Source: Aselliscus stoliczkanus
Lineage: Eukaryota; Chordata; Mammalia; Chiroptera; Hipposideridae
Reading direction: 5' to 3'
Length of the DNA stretch: 64,000 bases
NCBI GenBank assembly: GCA_033961575.1
Contig: CM066727.1
Location: 2,256,001 to 2,320,000 of the forward strand
The first letter of the stretch is position 1. Every line of letters begins with the position of its first letter. A model generated the notes under the pieces. It had not been told where the DNA came from. It saw nothing but the letters and a program-made list of their open reading frames with translations, and made no database searches. Shown here piece by piece: positions 35,426 to 46,421 of this stretch. The translations under genes were made by a program, and so were the position numbers.

Positions 35426-37285
35426 TGGTTTGGCTGAATCATGGATCCTGAAAACATTGGTCTTGGGGTAGAGAACTTTCAATTCAGGCCTTAGAGTGAA
35501 TTGTTATTATTTTATAAGAAATAAGAGCTGTTAGAGTCGCTTAAGAAAGCATAATTTAGAGAAAATAAGACGCTAATATGAAAAACAGATTCAACTTTAG
35601 ACAGAAGAAGGAAATGCTGATTAGGGAATTATTCTAGAATAAAAGCAATTAAGGTCTTAGTAAGTGTAATGAGAAGAGGCCAGAAATGGAAGATTTATTA
35701 AACAGGCACCTATACCGTTTCCTTATATTATCTCAGTTAAGAGGTGGCAAAAAGAAAAAGGTCTACGATGTGACAGTGTAAACTGTGCCAGATTCCAGCT
35801 GATTGGCTAAATGATTTCCTTCCCATAACTGATCGACATTGTGCAGATACAAAGGGACATGGGGAGCTTAAGTGATAAGTCAAAAGAAGAAAGTTGAAAA
35901 TAAAATCTCTGTCATTCACTCTCTCAAATTGATAAACACGAAGTCATGAAATTTTGGAACAATTTTGATTTTTTCCCCCGTTCCTATCAAGTATATTAGG
36001 AGGAATGGAAGAGCTAGTTCCAAGGGGAAAAGAATGGGTTTTGTTATTTTCAGGCTTATTTTATTGCAGATTTTTCTTCTGTAAATACTGGCTTGCAGTT
36101 CTTGGCATGTAGTAGTCATATTAATTATTCTTTCAATTAGCCTTTCAATTAGCCTTGGGAACAAAGACCATGTGTGAGCTTTTTGTTATCTATGACAACA
36201 GCTGATTCAGTTTTGGAAGGCTACAGACATACACATACAAATACACACACACACACACACACATGCACGCACGCACAATCTGATTAGTATGTCTATGAAT
36301 GGATCTCAAAAAATTAATTTATCTTCTACTTGAATGAAGTTTATACTGATACTATTTTAAGCTGTTTCATGTTACATACAACATACTTGATGTATGTATC
36401 ATATGCTTTCAATTTGAATTAAATGCCAGTGAACTGAGTCAAGAGGTCAGTGGTATAAAGAGAATGATCTAGAAAGCCAAGTTCTCCATCGGATTCTAGA
36501 GTTGAGAATAAACCCTACACTGAAATCACCTAGTGAACTGATGAAATTGTCTCAAAGGCCCTCTCAGACTGTAATCCAGGGATCAAAGTCGCACATGAGG
36601 AAGTCATTACGAAAAGGAAGGAAGGCTGTAATTTTCACAGAGGAACATAAAAAAATTCTTTTGGCTATTTGCATTTTCCTATTCTTTAAGACTTTTATGT
36701 TTCCCTTTTCAACTTCTAACTTGAGTCTCTGTATTGCTTTGGGCCTTTCCACTTCAGACATTGTCCTCCCGCGACCTAATTCTTTGTGCTGTGTTCTCCC
36801 GGTACTCTGCTCTCTTTGTCCCTTTCCTCATACATGAGTGAGGTGGCCGACGCCATCGCCATTTAGGCCCGGAACTTGTACAAGTGGAATTATGGACTCA
36901 TTGCTCTCAAGCTGGGCCCTTATGCAACCAACCTGTCGTTGCTTGATTGTTTCAGCTCCTTTGCCATCCCGTCCAGTGACAGGAAGGGACAGAGAGGTGC
37001 TGCCAAGATAGGCGCGTCGCTGACTTGCACGGAGAATTAGTGAAAGGGGATTAAAATAAATGAAGCATGTGTGAGCTCAGCAGACATCGCCCCTGCGTCC
37101 CTGTGTTTAGAATCTCATGATTTTCACTAACACGGATTCCTTTTAGGTGTGTCACTCACCTTTTACTTCTCTCTCCATGTCTAGCCTACAGTTGTCCTTT
37201 GTCAATATAAAGGCCTAAACTCTACCAATGGGAGGCGAACCTAGGAAGCTGAGTAAAAGGTGAGTCCAAGGAAGGTGAGGCAGGG
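35426..37285. other. Unassigned non-coding DNA
   Basis: AT-rich unique sequence to about 36700. A 111-codon + frame (36502-36837) and the following 36840-37040 segment (with CGACGCCATCGCCATTTAG) show no recognisable protein. A CA microsatellite is listed separately. Confidence 0.5.
36241..36272. repeat. (CA)n microsatellite with GCA variants
   Basis: About 11 CA units followed by GCACGCACGCAC. Confidence 0.92.
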
Positions 37286-37384
37286 GAAGGATAATTAGTA
37301 TAATAATATGTTAGACTGTCACCCTTTCTTATGACTGAAGGATAATTAGTATAATATGTTAGACTGTCACCCTTTCTTATGACT
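37286..37384. repeat. 50-bp tandem duplication
   Basis: Two head-to-tail copies: GAAGGATAATTAGTATAATA at 37286 with its unit ending TTCTTATGACT at 37336 (51 bp), and again from 37337 to 37384 (48 bp). The second lacks three bases of the ATAATA stretch; the rest is identical, so the duplication is recent. Confidence 0.95.
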
Positions 37385-38264
37385 GTCATGTTTACACACA
37401 TACCTTTACAGGGGCGGAGAGCAACTTGTCATGAAAACATTTCTTTCCTTGACTAAGAGTTTACCAGAAAATTCTTTCACAATCACTGTCACTTCCCAGG
37501 TGTAGGTGGGATAGGTATCACCTGGACAGAAGGCTACAGCTCCCTGATGCTGGAATGGGACACGCAGCCCCCACTCAGTGTGGACGCTGAATGAGGTGGC
37601 GCTCTCCTGCCTTCTTCTGTCAGCGTGTGCACACAGTCCTGAGCCAATGGAAACTTTTTTGTTTCTTTTCGTTTTGTTTTTCCCCAAAAAATCTTTTCAG
37701 TTAAATGCACCTTGCCTGTAAAACATACTTAATTAACCAAAATACAGCTAAGGTTATTTTTCAGATCATAAGATGCTTTTAATAACTATAGACACAACAG
37801 GCCAGAACATTTGCTAAGGAAGATGTCTTCCCGTACACAGAACTCAGAACTGAGTGCTCCCTTAGCCCAGCCAGGTGCCTGCCTTTATCATAATATTCAT
37901 GACCTAATGGCATGGAGCATTTTCACAGACTCAATATGCGAAAGGGTGAAGACGGGTGGAGGCTTGGAATCACAAGCAGAAGGAAATCGAAAGGCGCTGA
38001 TTCAGTACGTGAACGTAATTGGCCATTAATTATGTTTAATCACACATGGTCTTTTCTTCCAAGTAAGATTTATATAATTCATAGTTTAAGAAATTTTCTT
38101 TCTAGAAATATTATATTGCATAATGTTTTATTTCAAAATTGTCAAGGGCTGAAACCTACCATTCTTCTTTTCCCAAAACCTAGTGCAGAAATGCGTATTA
38201 GAGAAGTAACAATTGCAAGGCAAAGGAAAACTTCAAGAAAATGAAGAGGCAGACTGTGAAAGGA
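37385..38264. other. Unassigned non-coding DNA
   Basis: Frames of 72-110 codons (37406-37687 minus; 37811-38029 and 37912-38244 plus) show no domain, and the last one runs into L1-like sequence. No repeat family recognised. Confidence 0.45.
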
Positions 38265-39235
38265 GTGAAAATATTTACACAATTCAGGTGTGATAAGGGG
38301 TTAATAGCCAAAATATACAAGAAACATATGCAACTCAATAGTAAAACAAACAAACAAATAACCAATTAAAAAATGGGCAAAGCTCCTGAATACACATTTT
38401 TCCAGAGAAGACACTGAAGTGGCCAACAGCATGACAATGTACTCAACATCACTCATCATTAGGGAAACGCAAACCGAAACCCCAGTGAGATGTCACCTCA
38501 CGCCTGTCAGAATGGCCATCACCAAAGAGACAAGAGAGAACAAGCGTTGGCGAGGACGTGGGACAAGGAAACCCTCGTGCACTGTTGCAGGGCCTGTAAA
38601 ATGGTGCAGACACTGTGGAAACCAGCATGGTGGGTCCTCAAAACAATTAAAAACAGAACTACCTTATGACTCAGCAATCCCGCTTCTGGGTGTTGATCTA
38701 AAGGAAACAAAATTAATACGCCGAAGGAATGTCAGCACTCTGGTGCTCACTGTAGATTATTCACAGCAGTAGAGGGTGCATGGATAAAGAAGTCACACGC
38801 ACGCATGCATGCGCAATGGGATACTATCCAGCCTTTAATAAAAAAGGAAATATGATCACTTGAAACAACATGGATGGATCTTAAGAGGGTTACGTTTAAG
38901 GAAAGAAGCTAGACATAGAAAGACAAATAAACGATATCAGTTATATGTGGAATTGGGAAAAAAATTAAGTTGATCTCATAGAAACAGAATGGAATGGTGG
39001 TTGCGAGGGGCCTGGGGTGGGAAACGGAGAGGCTGAATACGGCCTGAGGACCTAATGTCTAACGTGGTGGCTACAGATGGTAACACAGTCTTGTATAATT
39101 GAGATATGCTGGGAGACTAGAACTTGTTTTCACCAAAAGAAAATGAAAAAAAATGGTAAATATCTGAAATGCTGAATGAAATCGATGGTAGGAATCCTTT
39201 CATAATATATTTGTATATTAAATTGTGTAGCGAGC
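38265..39235 (+). pseudogene. L1 copy: end of ORF2 and 3' UTR, sense
   Basis: GATAAGGGGTTAATAGCCAA AATATACAAG, AAAAAATGGGCAAAGCTCCT GAATA, TCACTCATCATTAGGGAAAC, GAGATGTCACCTCACGCCTG TCAGAATGGCC, CTGTGGAAACCAGCATGGTG and AACTACCTTATGACTCAGCA match the L1 ORF2 3' end; TATCCAGCCTTTAATAAAAA, GTGGTTGCGAGGGGCCTGGG and TATAATTGAGATATGCTGGG belong to the 3' UTR. The open frame 38419-38772 (117 codons) is an L1 ORF2 C-terminal remnant with frameshifts, not a host gene. Confidence 0.92.
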
Positions 39236-40050
39236 TTTAAATAGATTATAATTTTATTTATTAATTGGACCTCGATAGGGCTGAACAAATACTAATAATC
39301 CTAAATAGGAGTAGGTCTGGGGAACACGGTGAGATGAAAGGAGAGTAACTCTCCCAGCCCCCTGGCCCGCACCTGGTCTGGTGTTCCTGCAGGGTGCCTG
39401 GAATTTGAAAAGCATTCATCTAAGCGGTAGCTCCAGCATCTCTTTCATGCAACAAAACTGGTGATAATGTAACTAGTGGAGTGCAAAATGCTGCCTGTAA
39501 GCTAAATCCCCTCCCCTTTTTTTTTCCTAGTAAAAGTTATTTGATCTGGGTAAATCACTGTAGAGTGGGAATTATACCAGCGGAGTCCTCCCTGCTTAAG
39601 GGCAGGGGATACCCCAGTGATGTGTAAAACCTGCCTGGTGCAGACTCCCATCCACCAGGCTTTTCCTGTACACACTCCTACACGCTTTCCACTGAAAGGA
39701 AGCATGTCACGACCCTCTGGCTTATCTGAATTGCCAGCATCATGGCTCCGGTGCTTTGGGGCCAATAAGCAAAGCGAGGGTGACTTGGATGCAAACATTG
39801 CGATTCCTCGGCGCTCAGTCTGATAACCCAGCAGCTACCAGACAGAAGCGTGGAAACAGGTACACTGAGGAGACGCCGGGCAAACGGATGAGGCGCGTCC
39901 CGGGTGGGCAGAGGAGGGCGTCCTGAGGTTTCGTCATGCTACTCCGAACAGCGCTCAATTGAAAACTTATAAGTAGATTCCTGCAATTTTCTATTTAATA
40001 TTTCTGGACTGACGCTGACTGCAGGTAATAGAACTACAGGTAAGGGGAAC
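39236..40050. other. Unassigned non-coding DNA
   Basis: 39320-39960 is GC-balanced with overlapping opposed frames (68 and 98 codons) lacking domains. Nothing else visible. Confidence 0.5.
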
Positions 40051-40505
40051 TGCTGTATCTGCTTCACTGTGGTGTCACTAAACTTAAATAAGGAAAAAGA
40101 AAAGGGGTGAAATAACTGAGTCGACAGGACCCCCTTTCTAGCCTCTAGCCCCCACTTTCTCTGAGTCTCTGCATGTAGAAAAACCCCATTTTAGCTGATT
40201 TACTTAGATAACTCAGGATGTGGCCTGAGGTTGACTGGCTCACACGGATATGACACCTGATAGATAATTAATACCAGCCTTCAGCTTCTGTAAAAATACT
40301 TTGCTTACAAGAAACTTCTGAAATCTATAGAAACCACCTACAAACTGTAAGAAAAGCAGCTTGCGGTTTTGACCTTTATAAGCTCTTCACCTTGCTTGTT
40401 CGGGGCTGTGAGTCTGTTCAGGGCCTGAGCCCCCTCACAGTCACCGGCCGTAAATAAAGACTCCAAAACAACTGTTCGGTGTGTATTTATTTGCTGGGTA
40501 CAACA
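40051..40505 (+). mobile_element. Solo LTR of a class I (gammaretrovirus-like) endogenous retrovirus
   Basis: A 455-bp unit that starts TGCTGTATCTGC and ends GGGTACAACA, so it has the 5'-TG...CA-3' ends of LTRs. In order it shows a U3-like body, a TTTATAAGC TATA-like box at 40375-40383, and an AATAAA signal at 40453-40458, followed by a GTGTGTATTTATTTGCTGGG R/U5-like end. Flanking GGGGAAC (40044-40050) and GGGGACA (40506-40512) are an imperfect short target-site duplication. No gag, pol or env sequence lies next to it, which fits recombination between two LTRs leaving a solo copy. The family is inferred from layout only; I did not match a named LTR. Confidence 0.75.
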
Positions 40506-40616
40506 GGGGACATGTACAGATCCTAGTACCTGCTGGTCCTCCTGCCTAGCTTGTGCAAGTGCTCACTGACTGAGAATTAAACGTAATTCCCCACTTCCTG
40601 TGAACATGCGCACATA
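40506..40616. other. Short unassigned spacer
   Basis: About 110 bases between the solo LTR and the mariner derivative; nothing seen. Confidence 0.5.
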
Positions 40617-40856
40617 CCGGGGGTGCCAAAACAATGTAGACACATTTTAAGAAAGGAAAAAAAGACTGTTAAAATTGTAATACTCAATATATACTGATAA
40701 CAAAAGGTGAGTACAAGTCACGTTTGACTTCTGCAATTACAAGAGGTGCTCAAAGTGGTTCCCATCAGCGTCCAGACACTTCTGATGACGGCGAGCTACT
40801 GCTTGAGCAACGCTGACCAAAGTGTTCATTTGTATACATTTTTTTGGCACCCCTGG
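40617..40856 (-). mobile_element. Internally deleted mariner/Tc1-type element, copy 2
   Basis: A 240-bp element with terminal inverted repeats: CCGGGGGTGCCAAAACAATG on the left and the complement of CATTTTTTTGGCACCCCTGG on the right. TA is on the left flank; the right flank is TG and joins a TG microsatellite. On the minus strand a 30-codon open frame from MNTLVSVAQAVARRH runs to NHFEHLL and a stop; it reads like the C-terminus of a DDE transposase. The copy at 12316 carries the same module, so this is a family of deletion derivatives. Here the frame is intact, so this copy is the younger-looking of the two. Confidence 0.88.
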
Positions 40857-41003
40857 TGTGTGTGTGTGTGTGTGTGTGTGTGTAACATTATACATGATGC
40901 AATGTGCATATATATATAGATATACATATTATATAATGTACATTCCCAATATATCATTATATATGTGTGTTTACACACACACACACACGCACACACACAC
41001 ACA
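40857..41003. repeat. TG, AT-rich and CA microsatellites
   Basis: (TG)n at 40857-40882, an AT-rich ATATATAGATATACATAT stretch around 40908-40930, and (CA)n at 40974-41003. The first run begins exactly at the right border of the mariner derivative. Confidence 0.93.
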
Positions 41004-41007
41004 TTTC

Positions 41008-41316
41008 ATTGTCCATTGCAGCTATTGCTTCTTCTGCAAATTGAGAATTTGTGGCAACCCTGCCTTGAAGACGTCCACCGGCTCCATTTGTCACTAATAT
41101 TTGTTATTTTCTGTGTCTGTGTTGTCGCATTTTTTAGTAATAAAGTGTTTTTTAATTAAGGCATAGTATGTACACTGTCTTTTTGATATAACACTATTGC
41201 ACACGTAACAGACCACAGTGTAAACGCAACATTCATGAGCTGGAAACCAGCAATTCCTTGACTTGCTTTATGGTGATGGTCTGAACCGAACCCGCAGTAT
41301 CTCTGAGGTGTGCCGG
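41008..41316 (-). mobile_element. Tigger1-like MITE remnant (pogo-type DNA transposon)
   Basis: At the left, TGCAAATTGAGAATTTGTGG CAACCCTGC resembles the subterminal region of one Tigger1 end. At the right, GGTCTGAACCGAACCCGCAG TATCTCTGAGGTGTGCCGG is the complement of the well-known Tigger1 terminal repeat (CAGGCATACCTCGGAGATAT), followed by TA. About 300 bases join the two ends, so almost all of the transposase gene is missing. The left terminal repeat itself has been lost in the CA microsatellite. An ancient element shared with other placental mammals. Confidence 0.88.
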
Positions 41317-41499
41317 TACTTATAAGACAACTATGTTTACTTGCAGTAAAATGGTAACATTTTTCACATGAAAATTCCCAGGGAACTTAAAAAAAAAACA
41401 CTGTCTCTCTAAAAGCGTCACAGAGATAACTGCATACTATGTTAACATATTTACTTGGGAACAACTAACCAAACTTATCAGGTAACAAGGTTAAAAAAG

Positions 41500-41501
<2 letters not shown>

Positions 41502-41561
<60 letters not shown>
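41502..41561. repeat. (CA)n microsatellite
   Basis: About 30 uninterrupted CA units, among the longest pure dinucleotide runs in the window. Confidence 0.97.
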
Positions 41562-41563
<2 letters not shown>

Positions 41564-42939
41564 CTAGCCAATTTCTTGCTTCCATTATATTTTGCTTTCT
41601 TGTTCCAAAACTGTCTGTCGTGCCCCCTTTAACAGGACTCCCCTAGACTGTGGGTTAAGCGCCGAGTGCCGTGGCACTAAGCCGGCCTCGCCGTGGGTTT
41701 ATGCGGCCCGGGACAGAATCCTCAGTGGGACAGACGCTGCCCTCGTTTTGACTTGTGCGACTCAGTCATAATAGTAACCGTGATAATGACCCACGCGGTG
41801 GAGCCTGTTACATCCTACGTTCCTATAAATTCACCTGTTGGCTTCAGAGCAGTCATGCCATCTAGCGTCTCACAGCCGAGCGACTGACAAAGAGGAAGGG
41901 AGGTGATTTGTACTATGATGAATGCTGGAAGTCCGTAAAGGGAAAGCCAACATCACAAAGGGCGAACAGACGCACTCTGGGAGTGGACGTGGTCCCAGAG
42001 CTGCGAGACTGCAAAGTGGCCCGCTGTCCGTCTCTCGTTATAACACAGAGGGGACATGAAGGCACCATCTCCAGGGATATTAGGACACAGAAAACCACGA
42101 CAAAACTTTGTGGCAAGGTCAGTGGAGACTAAGGAACATGCACTGCCGAGGAATAGAGAAAGCTCTCCTAGGCTAACTCCACTTAAGCCCAAGTTCGCCG
42201 TGTGCTGGACGGGGCTCGCCCCAGGGTGAAGCTCACTCTGAAGCTCGTTGCCGGGGTGACTAAGAATCACTGCCGCTCATAGTTGTCCAGAACCCTTCCT
42301 CCCGGAAGCTTTCGAGCTCCTGTTTCAGAGCCGAGTTTTTGGCGAAGTGAGATGCGCTTTCTCAGGTCCTCTATTAAAAATTAAACAGTACAAGGAAAGA
42401 AGTGAATATCCACAGAAAAATAGTTCCTCAGACGCTTTCTCTGTACCGCAATGGGGAGTCTTTAGGAAGCTCAAGGTTATTCCCCAGGTAAGAGTAAAGA
42501 AAAAGAAACGGGATAGGGACACACCAGTAGGGCAGTTGGGGCCAAAGTGTGAGGGGCAGAGAGACATTGACATGACGCCTGTTAATAACCGGACCCGACT
42601 CAGGCCCTTTGCCACTGAAGCAGCCGTGTCCTCTGTCAGCACTCCCAGGGGCTCTGCAGCCCTGACTTAGCCTAGGGCTGTGCCACCGCGTGTCTCAGAG
42701 GCCCAGCTGGGGTGGACATCACTCCTTCGTGTGCTCTGAGGACCGACACTGCCTAGGGAACCAGGGTGAAAAGAGAGGCACAGCCACAAGCCACCTCTGT
42801 GCTTTCACCATGGGCAGAAACAGTGGCCCATTACACGTGCCCTAAGCCACGCACTGTTACCCTTTAAAGGATACACTTAAATAATGTGGTTGTTTCCTTA
42901 AAGCACGTTCTAATTTTTAAATGTGATGTGTTGATGTCT

Positions 42940-43065
42940 TCTCGTCTCACATGTCCTTGCAGCTTCTTAGAGACGAGGGGTCAGTTTTGCCTGTCATTCA
43001 TCTCGCCTGTCGTCCCTTGCGCGTAGCCGATACTCAGTGTCCAGGGTTTTACCTAAGATACGAAC
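42940..43065 (+). mobile_element. L2 3'-end remnant
   Basis: TCTTCTCGTCTCACATGTCC, AGACGAGGGGTCAGTTTTGC CTGTCATTC and AGCCGATACTCAGTGTCCA resemble the L2 3' UTR order (normally 'TGTCTGTCTCCC... GAGGGCAGGGACCTTGTCTG... GCCTAGAACAGTGCC'). Confidence 0.5.
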
Positions 43066-44674
43066 CTGGAAGCTGAGTCTAGTGAGCCTACATTGTATCA
43101 GCTACAGAAATACACTCATCAGTGCCTCTTCATTTCGGTATGGCTGTCCCTAACCTCAGGATAGTGTTCCTTTAAACAATGGGATAAGGTTGGTGACACC
43201 TGCTAGTCTCTCACTCAAATGCAGTCAGCACCTCACACTTCTGTCCCATGTGTCCTCATGGCATGTGTGACGACCGTTCTGCAGGGCAGACCGGCCTCTC
43301 CGGGTCCTGTGAGTCCTGTCACTGCCGCGTGGCTGAAGGTGATCGTGGGTGACTTACAACCCGAAATGGATTCAAAAGGTAACTGGGTATTTGAAGAGGA
43401 TGTGAGAACACATCCACCATGCACCACGTCTGGAAACGGGCGATGGGAAAGGGAAGCTGCGCCCCCTCCCCACGCGGCCTAAAATGAAATCCTAAGTCAC
43501 TGCTACACGCTCACTCTGAAGCACTGCTGGTGTGATGACACTAAAGGGTATCTTACTGACACGGCACATGGTTATCTGACAATAAAATAACCAACTGAAT
43601 GCTGCGAGGAATCCTGTATATTATTATTATTTTAATTTGCTGAGGCAGAAATGTACCATCCCAGCAGGAGAAAGGGGGATTTTTAAATGAAGTGTTCATC
43701 TGTGAGAGAATTTCTGGAAAGCTGTCAATTTAGAATGCCAAGATCTAAGTAATTAAATAGGAAACTTATTTTATCCTCACTGTGTCACTCCTACTGAGTT
43801 ACTGAACTACAAAGTAGGCTTGCTCCCAGCAGCTCTGAAACAATGTACATTTTTGTGTGGGAGGACCTGGAATGTTTGAAAATGCTCTAAAAAGATGACT
43901 TTTTGGTGACATGCAGTATTCAGGTGGCGATCTGTCAAGTTGTGGGTTCTCTTTTACAAAATCTACACACCCAGAGCATCCCCCTGATGGAATCAGTTCA
44001 GAAGAACATCCTGAAGCGTCAAAAGGTTCTTTGTCAGCGGAGGCCCTGCGGTCATGACCCGGGACCCGGAGCCAGCACAGGGGCCAGCAGCTCCCGGGGC
44101 CCGCAGGACGGCGGCCCAAGGAGCCCGGCTGCGCTCAGCCTGGATTTTACTGCCACAGAAACACTTGTCTGTGTGGCTTAATATTTGGGCACCGAATTAA
44201 TCTATATAGAACTAAGACCTGGTTGTTTAGGGAAATGTTCATATTGGGATCAACCCTTCTACCTCAGATGATTTTCCATATAAATAATAGTTTTCCTGAA
44301 GGTAACCTGTCGACCTCTTATTGTGTTAATTTTTGTACAGGTATACTATTCCTAGTTTTGTTTTATTTCTTATGAACTTTTATAAGAACCTATAAGTTTA
44401 CTTTTGAATAAAGTAATTGTGTAAATAAATAATAAAAAAAGGAGCAACTCTACGAAAATTCACCATCTTTTATACTCGGGCCTCCAAAAATACAATTAAG
44501 GACCCTGAAGCCAGGCTTCAGTGTCTTGTAGTTGACATGCTGCTATGGACACAGCAGAGCTATGAGCAAAGGGGGCACAGACCATCCAGGGTCATTTTCA
44601 AGGACACACTGGTAAGGTCCACGTCACATAGCCCTGCACTCACGCCACCTCCTCAGTCAGCATCTACAATTTCT

Positions 44675-44779
44675 TTCTTTTTTTTGAGGGCAGTGTCACT
44701 GGCCCTCCATGTGGGATCCAAACCAGGGCCGCTGGCGTCCCAAGCCAGCTCTTAACTACCATACTACACGGCCGGCCCA
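44675..44779 (-). mobile_element. Short tRNA-derived SINE (Ves-related), copy 4
   Basis: Minus-strand head GGGCCGGCCGTGTAGTATGG, B box GGTTTGGATCC and an intact 3' hairpin GAGGGCCAGTGACACTGCCC TC, then a short A-rich tail. Target-site duplications ATCTACAATTTCT (44662-44674) and ATCTGCAATTTCT (44782-44794) differ by one base. Confidence 0.95.
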
Positions 44780-45349
44780 ATATCTGCAATTTCTAATAAG
44801 ACATGTTTTGTGTGTCCACGTATAAGGCACATCAGAGGGCTTGAACAGGGGTACCTGCATGTCTCTGAAACCAGGTGCTGGTGAGCCCTCTGTGGAAGCT
44901 GCCTGCACACACAATGGACAGAAACCCTGACATCCCTGCTCGTGCTGGGGCTGCCCGCGTGAGTCCTTAGGGCGCTCCTGCTTCGGCCTGTTATCCCTGG
45001 CATGTGGTGTGGGAGGCTCACCTTCTGCCGCTGGGCCCTCCGGAATGCCAGTAGGCCCAGCTGTCTGTTTAGATACCTTCTGTTTCTAGCCACATGCTGA
45101 AAACACAAAGGATGACTCCACCCACTAATTTTGCATAGGATCTTTTCCAAGATTTTTCTTTCTTTGCCCTCTTTATAAGCTTTGGGGTTTGATGAGTCAA
45201 ATTAGAAGTTTAGAACTTTAGATAGTCTATTTAGTAACTCAACATTTCCAGTCATATAGTTGAATTTTAAATAGGAGGCAATCAAACTCAATGGAGATTT
45301 AAAATATTGTAATACGGCAGTTTTGCATGATAGTCTTGCTTCTTAGAGT

Positions 45350-45495
45350 ATTTTGCTTGCATTTTCTCCTGTGAGCCTTAAGACAATCTTATTCCACTTT
45401 AAAAAATAAAGAACAGAGGCCCAGAGAAGCAAACAGAACTTAATACCATGTTCTTACTTTTGAGGAAAGTTCTCATGACTAAATAAATTGCTGAG
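45350..45495 (-). repeat. MIR-like fragment, antisense
   Basis: TTTTCTCCTGTGAGCCTTAA GACAATCTTATTCCACTTTA AAAAATAAAG and AACAGAGGCCCAGAGAAGC fit antisense MIR (normally 'AATCCTCACAACAACCCTAT... CCCCATTTTACAGATGAGG'). Confidence 0.5.
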
Positions 45496-46378
45496 CTTTC
45501 AACATGCCACCAAAGCAAATACACTGCCTTCAATTCAATAAAAAGGGGATCATCAATGTCGGGCGTAGAATAAAATGTTGAATTATTTTCTCTGACTGGC
45601 ATATGAATTACTTGAAAGTTTTAGTTTGCCTGTACCCACCGCCTAAATTCCCACAGCTATCATTTTTTTAAGTCACTTCTTTGAAAGGAAAAAAAACACA
45701 ACAAAAACCATTTAAATCATATTGACCTTAAAAACTAACCAAATAAACAAAAAACACTGGTTAAACAAGTTACTAACACAACCAACTTTGGAATTCCAGT
45801 TCATAATATTGTTACCGTTTTCTAAATGTTCACTTACTATAAACACAGAGTGTATCAGTGAGTCCTGTGACACAGCGATATTTATGCAGCATTTGATCTT
45901 GGCAACCAGCATCTCCCCCTGCCTCTGTCGTCCTTTCTTCCCTGGAATGCGTTTTTTGTCTGTTACTTCTTAGGAAACTGGTTCTCAAAGTAAGTGTGAC
46001 CACACCTTGTTCAGAGGGCTCTCTTATCTTATTCATATTCATAAAATGACATTTTTATGTGTTACTAAGACATTTATTTAAGGTATTTCATATTTGATAG
46101 TAACTGATTGTAACCAGTGTTGCCATGGATACTGCCAACAGGTTCTTTTCAACACTTCTTGTAGCAGGAAACACAAAGTGCCAAGTAAACTCATTACAAA
46201 TGTATATATTCAATGTCTGAGCAAATGTCAGGAATCTATCTCATGGAAAAAAAATGCATATTTACACATATAGTTTTACATTTATCTCACTAATATGTAA
46301 AATAGCAGAGAAAATAAAAATCCCACCAAAATGTAAAGTAGCAAAACCAGCTAACTGACCAAAACAGGGAATTAGTGA

Positions 46379-46381
46379 AAA

Positions 46382-46420
<39 letters not shown>

Positions 46421-46421
46421 A
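46379..46421. repeat. (AAAT)n microsatellite
   Basis: About ten uninterrupted AAAT units followed by an A-rich stretch. Confidence 0.96.

Larger units (their letters stand above)
41317..44660. other. Unassigned non-coding DNA
   Basis: Contains a long CA microsatellite and an L2 remnant (both listed). 41640-42800 and 43200-43480 are GC-balanced with opposed frames of 60-107 codons and no domain. 43799-44181 likewise carries frames of 92 and 106 codons on opposite strands. 44180-44460 is AT-rich. No exon is supported. Confidence 0.5.

Noticed and set aside
38419..38772. 117-codon + frame that looks protein-like
   Set aside because: It is the decayed C-terminal part of L1 ORF2, not a host gene.
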